From NCBI RefSeq assembly GCF_003590095.1, contig NC_039488.1:10850001-10914000 (forward strand): a stretch of 64,000 nt of DNA, written 5' to 3'. Positions within the stretch are counted from its first letter, which is position 1; every line of letters begins with the position of its first letter. The notes under the pieces were generated by a model. That model did not search any database. It was not told the DNA's origin and saw only the letters and a program-made list of their open reading frames with translations. Both the position numbers and the translations under genes were made by a program. The stretch is from Trichoplusia ni (lineage: Eukaryota; Arthropoda; Insecta; Lepidoptera; Noctuidae). Positions 38,301 through 48,373 of this stretch are shown piece after piece.

Positions 38301-41300
38301 GGCTGCTGCGGCCACAACGTGGCGGGCCAGCGCGGCCGCACGCCGCTGCACGCCGCCGTGCTCAGCGTGAGTAGTGCAGGAGGGGGTAGGGCTGCTGCGG
38401 CCACAACGTGGCGGGCCAGCGCGGCCGCACGCCGCTGCACGCCGCCGTGCTCAGCGTGAGTAGTGCAGGAGGGGGTAGGGCTGCTGCGGCCACAACGTGG
38501 CGGGCCAGCGCGGCCGCACGCCGCTGCACGCCGCCGTGCTCAGCGTGAGTAGTGCAGGAGGGGGTAGGGCTGCTGCGGCCACAACGTGGCGGGCCAGCGC
38601 GGCCGCACGCCGCTGCACGCCGCCGTGCTCAGCGTGAGTAGTGCAGGAGGGGGTAGGGCTGCTGCGGCCACAACGTGGCGGGCCAGCGCGGCCGCACGCC
38701 GCTGCACGCCGCCGTGCTCAGCGTGAGTAGTGCAGGAGGGGGTAGGGCTGCTGCGGCCACAACGTGGCGGGCCAGCGCGGCCGCACGCCGCTGCACGCCG
38801 CCGTGCTCAGCGTGAGTAGTGCAGGAGGGGGTAGGGCTGCTGCGGCCACAACGTGGCGGGCCAGCGCGGCCGCACGCCGCTGCACGCCGCCGTGCTCAGC
38901 GTGAGTAGTGCAGGAGGGGGTAGGGCTGCTGCGGCCACAACGTGGCGGGCCAGCGCGGCCGCACGCCGCTGCACGCCGCCGTGCTCAGCGTGAGTAGTGC
39001 AGGAGGGGGTAGGGCTGCTGCGGCCACAACGTGGCGGGCCAGCGCGGCCGCACGCCGCTGCACGCCGCCGTGCTCAGCGTGAGTAGTGCAGGAGGGGGTA
39101 GGGCTGCTGCGGCCACAACGTGGCGGGCCAGCGCGGCCGCACGCCGCTGCACGCCGCCGTGCTCAGCGTGAGTAGTGCAGGAGGGGGTAGGGCTGCTGCG
39201 GCCACAACGTGGCGGGCCAGCGCGGCCGCACGCCGCTGCACGCCGCCGTGCTCAGCGTGAGTAGTGCAGGAGGGGGTAGGGCTGCTGCGGCCACAACGTG
39301 GCGGGCCAGCGCGGCCGCACGCCGCTGCACGCCGCCGTGCTCAGCGTGAGTAGTGCAGGAGGGGGTAGGGCTGCTGCGGCCACAACGTGGCGGGCCAGCG
39401 CGGCCGCACGCCGCTGCACGCCGCCGTGCTCAGCGTGAGTAGTGCAGGAGGGGGTAGGGCTGCTGCGGCCACAACGTGGCGGGCCAGCGCGGCCGCACGC
39501 CGCTGCACGCCGCCGTGCTCAGCGTGAGTAGTGCAGGAGGGGGTAGGGCTGCTGCGGCCACAACGTGGCGGGCCAGCGCGGCCGCACGCCGCTGCACGCC
39601 GCCGTGCTCAGCGTGAGTAGTGCAGGAGGGGGTAGGGCTGCTGCGGCCACAACGTGGCGGGCCAGCGCGGCCGCACGCCGCTGCACGCCGCCGTGCTCAG
39701 CGTGAGTAGTGCAGGAGGGGGTAGGGCTGCTGCGGCCACAACGTGGCGGGCCAGCGCGGCCGCACGCCGCTGCACGCCGCCGTGCTCAGCGTGAGTAGTG
39801 CAGGAGGGGGTAGGGCTGCTGCGGCCACAACGTGGCGGGCCAGCGCGGCCGCACGCCGCTGCACGCCGCCGTGCTCAGCGTGAGTAGTGCAGGAGGGGGT
39901 AGGGCTGCTGCGGCCACAACGTGGCGGGCCAGCGCGGCCGCACGCCGCTGCACGCCGCCGTGCTCAGCGTGAGTAGTGCAGGAGGGGGTAGGGCTGCTGC
40001 GGCCACAACGTGGCGGGCCAGCGCGGCCGCACGCCGCTGCACGCCGCCGTGCTCAGCGTGAGTAGTGCAGGAGGGGGTAGGGCTGCTGCGGCCACAACGT
40101 GGCGGGCCAGCGCGGCCGCACGCCGCTGCACGCCGCCGTGCTCAGCGTGAGTAGTGCAGGAGGGGGTAGGGCTGCTGCGGCCACAACGTGGCGGGCCAGC
40201 GCGGCCGCACGCCGCTGCACGCCGCCGTGCTCAGCGTGAGTAGTGCAGGAGGGGGTAGGGCTGCTGCGGCCACAACGTGGCGGGCCAGCGCGGCCGCACG
40301 CCGCTGCACGCCGCCGTGCTCAGCGTGAGTAGTGCAGGAGGGGGTAGGGCTGCTGCGGCCACAACGTGGCGGGCCAGCGCGGCCGCACGCCGCTGCACGC
40401 CGCCGTGCTCAGCGTGAGTAGTGCAGGAGGGGGTAGGGCTGCTGCGGCCACAACGTGGCGGGCCAGCGCGGCCGCACGCCGCTGCACGCCGCCGTGCTCA
40501 GCGTGAGTAGTGCAGGAGGGGGTAGGGCTGCTGCGGCCACAACGTGGCGGGCCAGCGCGGCCGCACGCCGCTGCACGCCGCCGTGCTCAGCGTGAGTAGT
40601 GCAGGAGGGGGTAGGGCTGCTGCGGCCACAACGTGGCGGGCCAGCGCGGCCGCACGCCGCTGCACGCCGCCGTGCTCAGCGTGAGTAGTGCAGGAGGGGG
40701 TAGGGCTGCTGCGGCCACAACGTGGCGGGCCAGCGCGGCCGCACGCCGCTGCACGCCGCCGTGCTCAGCGTGAGTAGTGCAGGAGGGGGTAGGGCTGCTG
40801 CGGCCACAACGTGGCGGGCCAGCGCGGCCGCACGCCGCTGCACGCCGCCGTGCTCAGCGTGAGTAGTGCAGGAGGGGGTAGGGCTGCTGCGGCCACAACG
40901 TGGCGGGCCAGCGCGGCCGCACGCCGCTGCACGCCGCCGTGCTCAGCGTGAGTAGTGCAGGAGGGGGTAGGGCTGCTGCGGCCACAACGTGGCGGGCCAG
41001 CGCGGCCGCACGCCGCTGCACGCCGCCGTGCTCAGCGTGAGTAGTGCAGGAGGGGGTAGGGCTGCTGCGGCCACAACGTGGCGGGCCAGCGCGGCCGCAC
41101 GCCGCTGCACGCCGCCGTGCTCAGCGTGAGTAGTGCAGGAGGGGGTAGGGCTGCTGCGGCCACAACGTGGCGGGCCAGCGCGGCCGCACGCCGCTGCACG
41201 CCGCCGTGCTCAGCGTGAGTAGTGCAGGAGGGGGTAGGGCTGCTGCGGCCACAACGTGGCGGGCCAGCGCGGCCGCACGCCGCTGCACGCCGCCGTGCTC

Positions 41301-43741
41301 AGCGTGAGTAGTGCAGGAGGGGGTAGGGCTGCTGCGGCCACAACGTGGCGGGCCAGCGCGGCCGCACGCCGCTGCACGCCGCCGTGCTCAGCGTGAGTAG
41401 TGCAGGAGGGGGTAGGGCTGCTGCGGCCACAACGTGGCGGGCCAGCGCGGCCGCACGCCGCTGCACGCCGCCGTGCTCAGCGTGAGTAGTGCAGGAGGGG
41501 GTAGGGCTGCTGCGGCCACAACGTGGCGGGCCAGCGCGGCCGCACGCCGCTGCACGCCGCCGTGCTCAGCGTGAGTAGTGCAGGAGGGGGTAGGGCTGCT
41601 GCGGCCACAACGTGGCGGGCCAGCGCGGCCGCACGCCGCTGCACGCCGCCGTGCTCAGCGTGAGTAGTGCAGGAGGGGGTAGGGCTGCTGCGGCCACAAC
41701 GTGGCGGGCCAGCGCGGCCGCACGCCGCTGCACGCCGCCGTGCTCAGCGTGAGTAGTGCAGGAGGGGGTAGGGCTGCTGCGGCCAACTACAACCGTCCCT
41801 GGGTTACCTAAAGCTGAATTGCAAATCAAACTGCTAAGCATTAAGATTTCTGTAGCAATCAGGATTTATCGATAGACCACGGCCTAATTTTAACACTGTT
41901 TAGTGTTAAAATTAGGCAATTAGTGCTTAAAGTGACTTTTGATATTCCAGGGTTCAGTGATGGCGTGCTCGTTCCTCCTCCTGAATGGCAGCAAGCTTAA
42001 CGTGCAAGACGAGGATGGAAAGACTCCGCTACATCTTGCCACGGAAGCTGGACACACTGGACAGGTATAAAGTAAACTTCTATTATTCAATAAAATGGAA
42101 CTTCTTGGCGAAAACCTTAAATGTGCTCAAGCGCAAGTTACCTCCACAAGATAATCTTCGACGTTTTGCACCTTTTGCCAATGGCTTTATCAGCCGTTCT
42201 GCCGCTCATATGCCTCAAGAGGTGACTAGCACTTTTAATCTTATATGTATAGATTTCATATATTAACAAGCACAATTGTATAAACCCGTAATAATTTAAT
42301 AACATATGCGTCAACGCATTTATTCAAAGTCATGGTAGGCCTGTGATGCAGTGCGTGTCTGCTGCTGTTTGCTGGTTAGAATCGAAGTAAGTTTTGAAAT
42401 ATATGAATTTTAATTGCACTATATTCCCCAGGTTTGCCTTTTACTGCGGTATCGTGCTGACCAATCGATAGTGGACAAGGACGGTCAAACGCCTCTCGAT
42501 ATCGCCGTCAACAATGCTAATGCCGACATTGTGACCCTGTAAGTATAAAAAGTAATTAAAATAATATTCAGTGCCTAGATGTCTCACTGCCGTCGATTTT
42601 GATTGCGGATTATTAACTTTTTTTTGCGCAACCATATCTGTGAAACAAAATTCATATTTGATTGTTAACAATTCCTCCCAAGCCATCATGTCCACTTTAA
42701 CTCTCGCGTAATCCCTCCACTTAAGTGGCACACTACACAGCAGAGTAATACCTGAAAAGCCTTCAAAAATCTTTTTTTATATACACCTTTGTGTCAGAGT
42801 ATTGTGAAATGATCGTTACTTTATCTATTTGTTAGTGTTGTGTAAGAACCATCAATGTAAGAGCTTATCACTTGGTCTTCCTTAGTAACTAATATTACTA
42901 CTATTACTAGTAATATTTAACTGCAAAGTTTCAGTAACGAAATTTCCTTCAAGCAAAATTGAATCTTATCACACTATAGCAAGCTTCATTATTACTTAGA
43001 TTGAGACTGACGAAGCTGAACGAGGAGATGAGAGAGAGCGAGATGTCGTCCAACGACGACACGTACAACGAAGTGTTCCGCGACTACACGCAGCTCGCGC
43101 ACTCACACCCCGAGCGGCTAGTGCGAGCCAAACACAACAACAACGAAGGTACACACGAAACTTAACCTTATCAACAACTGTTATTAAAGAAAACAGACAA
43201 ATATTGTTTCAACGGCAAAATATACAACCTATTCAATAAAAACCTCCTGGGTCGAACGTTATGAAATTTATGCGACCAAATGACAGCTTTTTTTACGTTA
43301 AATAAATAAAGAATCAACAAAATTGGTTTAACCAGTCCAAAGTTAAGGTAACAAACATAAAAAACAAAAACTTACTAAACGAATTGGCAACCTCTTCCTT
43401 TGGGAGATAAGGCTATGAGACAAGTAAAAACTGGTAAAACAATAAAGTACATAAAAACATTCTACATTTTACTCTTCTGATTATTCTATATTAAAATCCT
43501 GCGAGCAGTTTCAAGTTTTAACAAAACAGAATATAGACTTTTTTAAATTATACGAGACGCATGCGCATTTACTCATTTTCAAGTGCTAAACTGTCACTTG
43601 GTTAAACAAAAAGCAACAGAAAACGTCAACAACTCATTTAACAACAACAAATTTTCTAGTGTATTTGTCTCGCGATTCAATTTTATATTATTGGACACGA
43701 ATAATAAAAAATGCTTATTAATAGGTGAACCGAATGAATGA
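23372..43741 (+). CDS. CenB1A: ACAP-type ArfGAP (centaurin beta): BAR-PH-ArfGAP-ankyrin, 20 exons, 807 aa
   Basis: Exons: 23372-23424, 23533-23649, 24450-24623, 25531-25615, 26143-26286, 33287-33382, 33775-34034, 34204-34320, 34697-34891, 35303-35409, 35668-35756, 35885-35979, 36385-36528, 36686-36753, 36841-36975, 37319-37476, 41951-42064, 42432-42538, 43000-43148, 43725-43741 (TGA). All junctions are in phase; 2424 nt. The N-terminus (DFDECLRDSPKFR) matches the ACAP start. BAR domain: about residues 1-225. PH: about 279-373 (MQGYLFKRTSNAFKTWNRRW). ArfGAP: about 413-535, zinc finger C-x2-C-x16-C-x2-C (CDCG...CIEC), with the catalytic Arg five residues after the last Cys (CSGIHR). Ankyrin repeats: about 635-765 (GRTPLHAAVLSGS, GKTPLHLATEAGH, GQTPLDIAVNNA). 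The family senses curved, phosphoinositide-rich membrane and stimulates GTP hydrolysis on Arf6 during endocytic recycling. Intron 5 is 7 kb; intron 16 contains a 4.35-kb minisatellite. The last exon adds only GEPNE. Confidence 0.95.
25235..25382 (-). mobile_element. Helitron-like non-autonomous repeat, reverse orientation
   Basis: Contains tcccaagtttcatccaaatc, tgttcagtggtttttgcatg and aacaaacatccatacacaca, then a start-type end (aactttt...atactattagg). These are characteristic blocks of the common lepidopteran Helitron-like repeats; compare the forward copies at 31045 and 48708. It lies in CenB1A intron 3. Confidence 0.5.
25838..25877. repeat. Perfect inverted repeat (16-bp arms, 8-bp loop)
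   Basis: gttttgtttccttgac, then agacctag, then gtcaaggaaacaaaac. The flanking A/T pair extends the stem to 17 bp. It lies in CenB1A intron 4 and would form a stable RNA hairpin in the pre-mRNA. Confidence 0.8.
28551..28740 (-). mobile_element. Interspersed repeat with ccttatcccaattatt / ttggggtcggcgcaacatg block
   Basis: On the plus strand: cccgcccttatcccaattat, then tatttggggtcggcgcaaca, then a pyrimidine-rich run of tct/tcc (to about 28740). The first two blocks are the reverse complement of the insert at 6145-6190. I know them as a very common lepidopteran repeat, probably a retrotransposon fragment. It lies in CenB1A intron 5. Confidence 0.5.
29600..30084 (+). promoter_or_regulatory. Candidate internal promoter/first exon in CenB1A intron 5
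   Basis: A GC-richer patch in the AT-rich 7-kb intron, with arthropod initiator-like TCAGT at 29608 and TTCAGT at 30057. It ends in a consensus GTAAGT donor at 30085. The only ATG near the donor (30078) would join exon 6 out of frame, so a transcript from here would be 5' non-coding and could start at the ATG of exon 7 (33781), losing the BAR domain. Inference from signals only; no transcript evidence. Confidence 0.25.
31045..31265 (+). mobile_element. Helitron-like non-autonomous repeat (Lep1-type)
   Basis: Blocks in order: ttactaatattacaaatgcg, cactgaaccgattttaatga, aatttggtacagagatag, ggatagtttttatcccgga, cgggcgaaaccgcgggcgaa, aagctagttag. This is the familiar lepidopteran Helitron-like consensus with a short hairpin-forming GC end before CTAGT. 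It has no coding capacity; the small reverse ORF over it is a by-product. Confidence 0.65.
31991..32208. repeat. Interlocking perfect inverted repeats (A-B-A'-B')
   Basis: Arm A 31991-32011 (21 bp) pairs with A' 32099-32119. Arm B 32014-32070 (57 bp) pairs with B' 32152-32208. I compared both pairs base by base and both are perfect. The order A-B-A'-B' means the stems are crossed rather than nested. Between B and A' sits a small hairpin (cccaact...agttggg, 32071-32090). No terminal repeats, target duplication or ORF seen. It lies in CenB1A intron 5. Confidence 0.85.
33447..33545 (+). mobile_element. RTE-like retrotransposon 3' end
   Basis: Contains aaggaaagcctaagggaggc, then ctttgccctgcagtgggaca. 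The phrase gaggcctttgccctgcagtgggac is a hallmark of the 3' UTR of lepidopteran RTE-type non-LTR elements. Only the end is present. It lies in CenB1A intron 6. Confidence 0.55.
34433..34453. repeat. Palindromic motif, copy 1
   Basis: gcgtcggtcatcggtgaccga: a 21-bp motif with an internal inverted repeat (cggtca/tgaccg) in CenB1A intron 8. A near-identical motif lies in intron 10 at 35537-35557. Confidence 0.5.
35537..35557. repeat. Palindromic motif, copy 2
   Basis: gcgtcggtctccggtgaccga in CenB1A intron 10. It differs from copy 1 (34433-34453) at two adjacent central positions only; the outside flanks do not match. Confidence 0.5.
37062..37096 (+). repeat. (CT)n(CA)n microsatellite
   Basis: A short CT run followed by about ten CA units, in CenB1A intron 15 about 90 bp after the exon 15 donor. 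Confidence 0.85.
37438..41785 (+). repeat. 89-bp minisatellite array duplicating the exon 16 end and its splice donor
   Basis: The first GTGAGT donor is at 37477 and the last at 41749: 4272 bp, exactly 48 periods of 89 bp, so 49 donors. I saw no variant unit. Each unit is 35 bp of intron start (gtgagtagtgcaggaggggg, then tagggctgctgcggc) followed by 54 bp matching the exon: cacaacgtggcgg from 37379-37391 joined to the last 39 bp (37438-37476), with the intervening 45 bp of the exon missing. The 54-bp part keeps the exon frame and reads HNVAGQRGRTPLHAAVLS. The array ends inside an intron-type segment that runs into unique sequence (actacaaccgtccc). Each unit has one NotI site (gcggccgc) and G-runs. 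Copy number may be affected by assembly. Confidence 0.95.
41882..41917. repeat. Perfect inverted repeat (16-bp arms, 4-bp loop)
   Basis: gcctaattttaacact, gttt, agtgttaaaattaggc. It lies between the end of the minisatellite and the exon 17 acceptor (33 bp upstream of exon 17), so the RNA hairpin would sit where the branch point and polypyrimidine tract are expected. Confidence 0.85.
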
Positions 43742-44406
43742 CGCAACCAGAGAGGCAGTCGTCGACGATGGCTGTGGTAAGGCGGTGGCTACACCGGCTG
43801 CGAGTAGTAACAGGTGACAACACTGCATCGACAGAATGTAGAGGGCAGCACCTTCCTACTGGCCAATACACGGAGATGAGTGACCTACAAACAATGCGTA
43901 TACATCGTAGTGCAAATTATCACACAGTTCTTATAAACAACCCAAAGGTACTAAGTGCACCTTAAAGGCTTTAACGAAATGAATCTGTCTCATTTTATTT
44001 CTTCTACTAAAATATACGACGACTTAGAAAATTTAAGTGATATTAGCTTTGCTATTTACTATTAATGTTGTTCCAAATCGTATATATTTATCGACGTATG
44101 ACCATCGAAACGTAGGAAATGAAATATAAAACACTATTGTGACAATTAATAATAATGTTATATTAATAATAAAATGCTTATTAGGCCAGTGGTTGAAAAA
44201 ATTGTGATCTCTGTTGAAAATTATATACGAGGCTTTTTAAAAGTAATTAAACTGAACTATTGCTGCCAAACACATAATCACTTTTGTATAAATATTCTGT
44301 ATTAAATGACGTCTGTTAGGTATTGTCTATAGATAACCATGGGTCTAATATTCTCTCTCTTGTTAAGTCATGTGCCTGCACTCTGAGCGGTTAACTCAGG
44401 TCGAAA

Positions 44407-44468
44407 TGTGGAAGCAAGACAGCACGAATTTTGCTATAACAGTCCGTTATCAGCGTCTTGCTTCCACA
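44407..44468. repeat. Hairpin, 14-bp perfect stem
   Basis: tgtggaagcaagac and gtcttgcttccaca pair perfectly around a 34-nt loop that contains its own smaller stem (ataac/gttat). It is 0.7 kb downstream of the CenB1A stop, so possibly in its 3'UTR. It could be a structured 3'UTR element, a hairpin RNA or a MITE relic. Confidence 0.6.
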
Positions 44469-45920
44469 ATAAGGATGACTACTTTTTCCAGTGTCCGTCT
44501 TGTCCTGCAAACATAAAATGATCAATTTACAGTGAATGAAACTTACATAACGTCGCGATTGCGTAAACATTACTTTAAATTTGTCACTTTTAGTTTTTCA
44601 GAAAAAGGAAAAATACGTGTCAAATATTTTTCAATTAGCTAATCGAGGGACTAAATAGATATTTTTCTTTTTTATTTTTACTCAGTAGTCATCCCTATTG
44701 CTAAGGTGTTAATGCGCTTATGCGTTAATGTTAATGCGCTCATAATACAGGCACGGTGTAAATAATTATGAATATTATAACGAATATGTTTATGCATAGT
44801 TATGTACTGGGGAGTACAGTGACATGTAAGCTTTAAATGTTAACGTTTTAAGTGTGTTGTCGTTTTGCAAGCTGACTAAGTCATAATATGACTGTTCCGA
44901 TAAGGGCCCAGATTGTGTCAAATATTATTTTAAACTCCAGTTTTTATAATAAATTAATTTTCTATGCGAATACTTCAACGGCAATTAAAGGGATGTTGAC
45001 TTTTTTAACTGATTCAGAAACTCACTTAGTTACCTACCGGTACATTTTGTTTTGTCAATGTCATCGGTTTGTGACGTCATAAGTCCTATTTTTTTTACTT
45101 CGATTCGCTTCATCGAAGTAGTTAATGCTATTATTTGCATAAATTAAGGAAATACGTGCCCACTATTTTTCGTTATGAAAAGACAGTACATTTATTTTTG
45201 TTTGTCAACAAGCCCATTAGCTTATATTCTATTGACGAATTCTTTAATTGCATCTTCACCTCCCAGTTTCCAGACGTCTGGTTCGCTGTTAGGGTCACAG
45301 ACCCTAAAAAAAAGTTATAGGCCATAATAAAAAGGTGGTGTGATTTAGTTTTATAAACCAAAGATTTAAGTATTGGTTTTAAGTGAAATTTAAAACGTGT
45401 TTGTTAAAAATTATAAGATTTATGTAAACCTTTGGCGTACTCAACTTTATTATGTAACTATTATGATAACTTGAATTGAATGATGAATGCGATTACAACA
45501 TTCCTGTTTTTAGTGAACTATTCAATCATTCCAAAAACGTTTCGCATTTAAATGACTTTTATATGAATTCGGCTCAGATATGAATCTCAATCTAAGCATA
45601 TTTTGTTAGCTAATAATTTTTTTTATATTTTTACGTGTAATTTAGTATGTAATAGAATACTTGCCAAATTGTTGCAATATCCTCAACTTGCCTTTGTATT
45701 AATGTACACGACCAAGTATCAATTGCTTCGTATAATTGGTACTAATGTACCAACAAGCGAATTCTCAGACACTATACTAGTTATAACTATTTAAGAACGC
45801 GTCACTAGTCTCGTGAAGTTCGGGGCCGAAAATCCGATTTTATCGGATCCCGATAAAAACGCGAGAGTAAACCGTTCTAAGACATTACTATATTCTCGTT
45901 CTGTTATAATCTGCGTTGTA

Positions 45921-46080
45921 AGGGTCTACCACCTCTTCATTTTAATTTGTTAGTCCCCTAAAGACAAACTAAAAAGTTTAGATGTGTAATAAATAGAATG
46001 CGTTTACCGCTGTGGAAGAGAGATGCATATATAGTGTGATATGCCATCTCTATTCGATAACGGCAGCGGTGGTAGACCCT
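45921..46080. mobile_element. Candidate 160-bp fold-back MITE
   Basis: Ends are a perfect 13-bp inverted repeat: agggtctaccacc at 45921-45933 and ggtggtagaccct at 46068-46080. The right half (46006-46070) folds on itself (accgctg...cagcggt; agagatg-catat/atatgccatctct). No clear target duplication was found. Confidence 0.4.
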
Positions 46081-46729
46081 CTTCAGTGCAATCCATTTTG
46101 CAAGTGATTTGAAAGTAATAAAAATAACGCTTTGTCAATCAAAGAAAATATTGTTTAAGTTTTATTATGTCGGTATTTTGTGACTTACTTGGATCACCTC
46201 ATTTCATCGTCTTTAGATAGTATGATTTTTTCGAATTTATTTGAATGTAATAAATAGACAGAAAATACGACTCAACTGAAGTTTCTATTCAAGAAGCCAA
46301 ATGCTCCTTATATGAATGCGTTATACAATCATATTTGCCTTTTTTTACTATTTTGATGAATTTACTTGAGTAGTTAAGGACTTTACCTACTTTAATGTTC
46401 GCTTGTTATTCATAATAAATTTGTAATATCATGTTACGAAGCTGTGTACCACGTGTTGAATACAGTTAAATGGGTGATACCCAATGAATCGAATGTAACG
46501 AATTTAATCTCTTAAAATGTTATTATTGTTTTTGGTTTTGAATAGACCGATATTGTCAAATAATTATATCGTGTTGATCCTCTCTTATGTAACCAAAAAG
46601 TTAGTGCCATTGCGTAGGCATGCCAATTAAAAAAAAGTCTGGGTTTGTAGCCCACTTAAAGTGCAGTCTGCAAACCGGCGCACATTATGGAAGCGTATTA
46701 TGTGATGCTCGAAAATAGACATTAGTTTT

Positions 46730-46955
46730 TTTATAAATAAATGCGGACAACGTCTCATACATTGTTCTGAACCCAAAGTAAGTTGCTAAAGCACTTGTGT
46801 TATGGAATTCAGATACAACGAAGGTATGACAACAACCAGACCTGAGACAATGTAGTGTGAATTTTTACATTGACCCGACCGGGGATCGAACCCGGGACCT
46901 CAGAGCTAGCGACACCTTGAAACCGGTGCGTACGCACTCGACCACGGAGGTCGTC
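46730..46955 (-). mobile_element. Full-length tRNA-derived SINE, reverse orientation
   Basis: On the minus strand the head reads gacgacctccgtggtcgagt (A box), then a gcgtacgcaccggtttcaag arm, and ggtcccgggttcgatccccg (B box, around 46883-46892). The body continues with tgtctcaggtctggttgttg, then ttccataacacaagtgcttt and agcaacttactttgggttca, and a short AT tail. It is a familiar lepidopteran SINE. The tRNA-like head cannot fold as a true tRNA gene. Confidence 0.75.
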
Positions 46956-48373
46956 AAAGTTGATATTATAAAATTCATAACTGTCTGAAAAATGTGTTGA
47001 CTCTTTGTCAATATTTATAAACCTTCGATTGCCAGATTTAAAGTCTATTTTTAGGATTATAGAAAAAAACACTGCTGCTCTTCAAAGTAATATTTTTTGA
47101 CAGTAATAAAGAATTATCAATCTAACTCCTTATTAAGCGCGAGACTGTTAAGTGGGCGACAAGTCTTTCTACAATTATTGTTAGAAAAGTATTCTACCAC
47201 ATTAAATACTCTGTTACACTGTTAAATGTATTATCGATTATTATAGTTGTATTTGAATAAAATAATGGAGACAAAACTGCATTTTATTTTACCAAATTTT
47301 ATACAACATGAATTTGAAAAAATCAAAAATAAAACACAAATTAAATGCAAAGATAAGTTTATTTGAATAAAGAAAATAGAACATACGTAGTTACTTGGAA
47401 GTACTTTTATGGATTAAAAATAGTATATCTATTGAAACAAAATATTTTTTTCATTGGCAAGGCTACAGAGTTAATTTCAACGGATCAAGCAGTAATTTAT
47501 TAAGGTATTGAATGATTCGTATTGACAATAAATTCATATCTATTTAGAAACAAATTCGTAATGTAATATTATTATTAATTTGAATCAACTTCGAAATTTA
47601 TAATATTGGGGAAATATATTTTTAAAACCAATGAAAAAGAATGAGGAAAGTGGAATACATAACTAATTTATCTGCAGCAGTTTCCTGGCGCTAGTGTGTC
47701 AAAGTACGGCCCGCATACTTTTTAAAACAATAGAATGAATAGAGAATATCTATCAGTGTTCACCTTTATACTTAGAAAGTATAAAATAAACGATCTTAGC
47801 TTTTGAACGCAGCGTTCATGTTAAAAAATACCAAAAAGTAATTTATAACAGAAATCTACGTTACGATGATAACAAAGACAACTGCCACAGATAAAGTCTT
47901 GTTAGACTTAAAAACAAATTCCTTAAGTGGTCCATTCGTAATATAAAGTTGGCGGTTGGTGAAGACGCTGAGCAATAATGAGGTGGAAATGTGGTCTTAT
48001 TACATTTTCGCTGTCGTAATGGCCAACAATTTCCTAAAGTAAGAACAGAGCGGTGTATTGCGCCACCTCATTTCCTCAAATTACAGTCTTTACTAAGGTT
48101 TGGTCATCTGCCTGCAATGTATGAATTGACCATCATTTGCGCTTCACCTAAGAGTCAATATACCCGCTTTTCACTTCTTCCACGCGAAAGGAGATTGGGA
48201 ACATCCATAAATCATATATCTTATTGTTAGCAGGGCGATGGTAAATACATAGTATTCAAATACTATGTACTACGTCACCTAGCAATGATTGGACAAATAC
48301 CTATCGATGGAGTAAAAACCAAATCAAATTCATGAGACAATTGATGGATGAACCCCGCTTTCCGTTGCATAAT

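Larger units (their letters stand above)
43742..48373. other. Intergenic region between convergent CenB1A and nanos
   Basis: 4.6 kb, AT-rich, tail-to-tail, containing the 3'UTRs of both genes. An AATAAA at 44168-44173 is a possible CenB1A poly(A) signal. The region also holds two fold-back structures (44407-44468, 45921-46080) and a SINE (46730-46955). The short open frames show no recognisable protein. Confidence 0.5.

Noticed and set aside
37438..41785. CRISPR-like periodic repeats
   Set aside because: The whole 89-bp unit is identical with no variable spacers, the host is an insect, and the unit derives from a neighbouring exon.
46883..46955. tRNA gene on the minus strand
   Set aside because: A and B boxes are present but the arms do not form a cloverleaf, and the sequence continues into a known SINE body.
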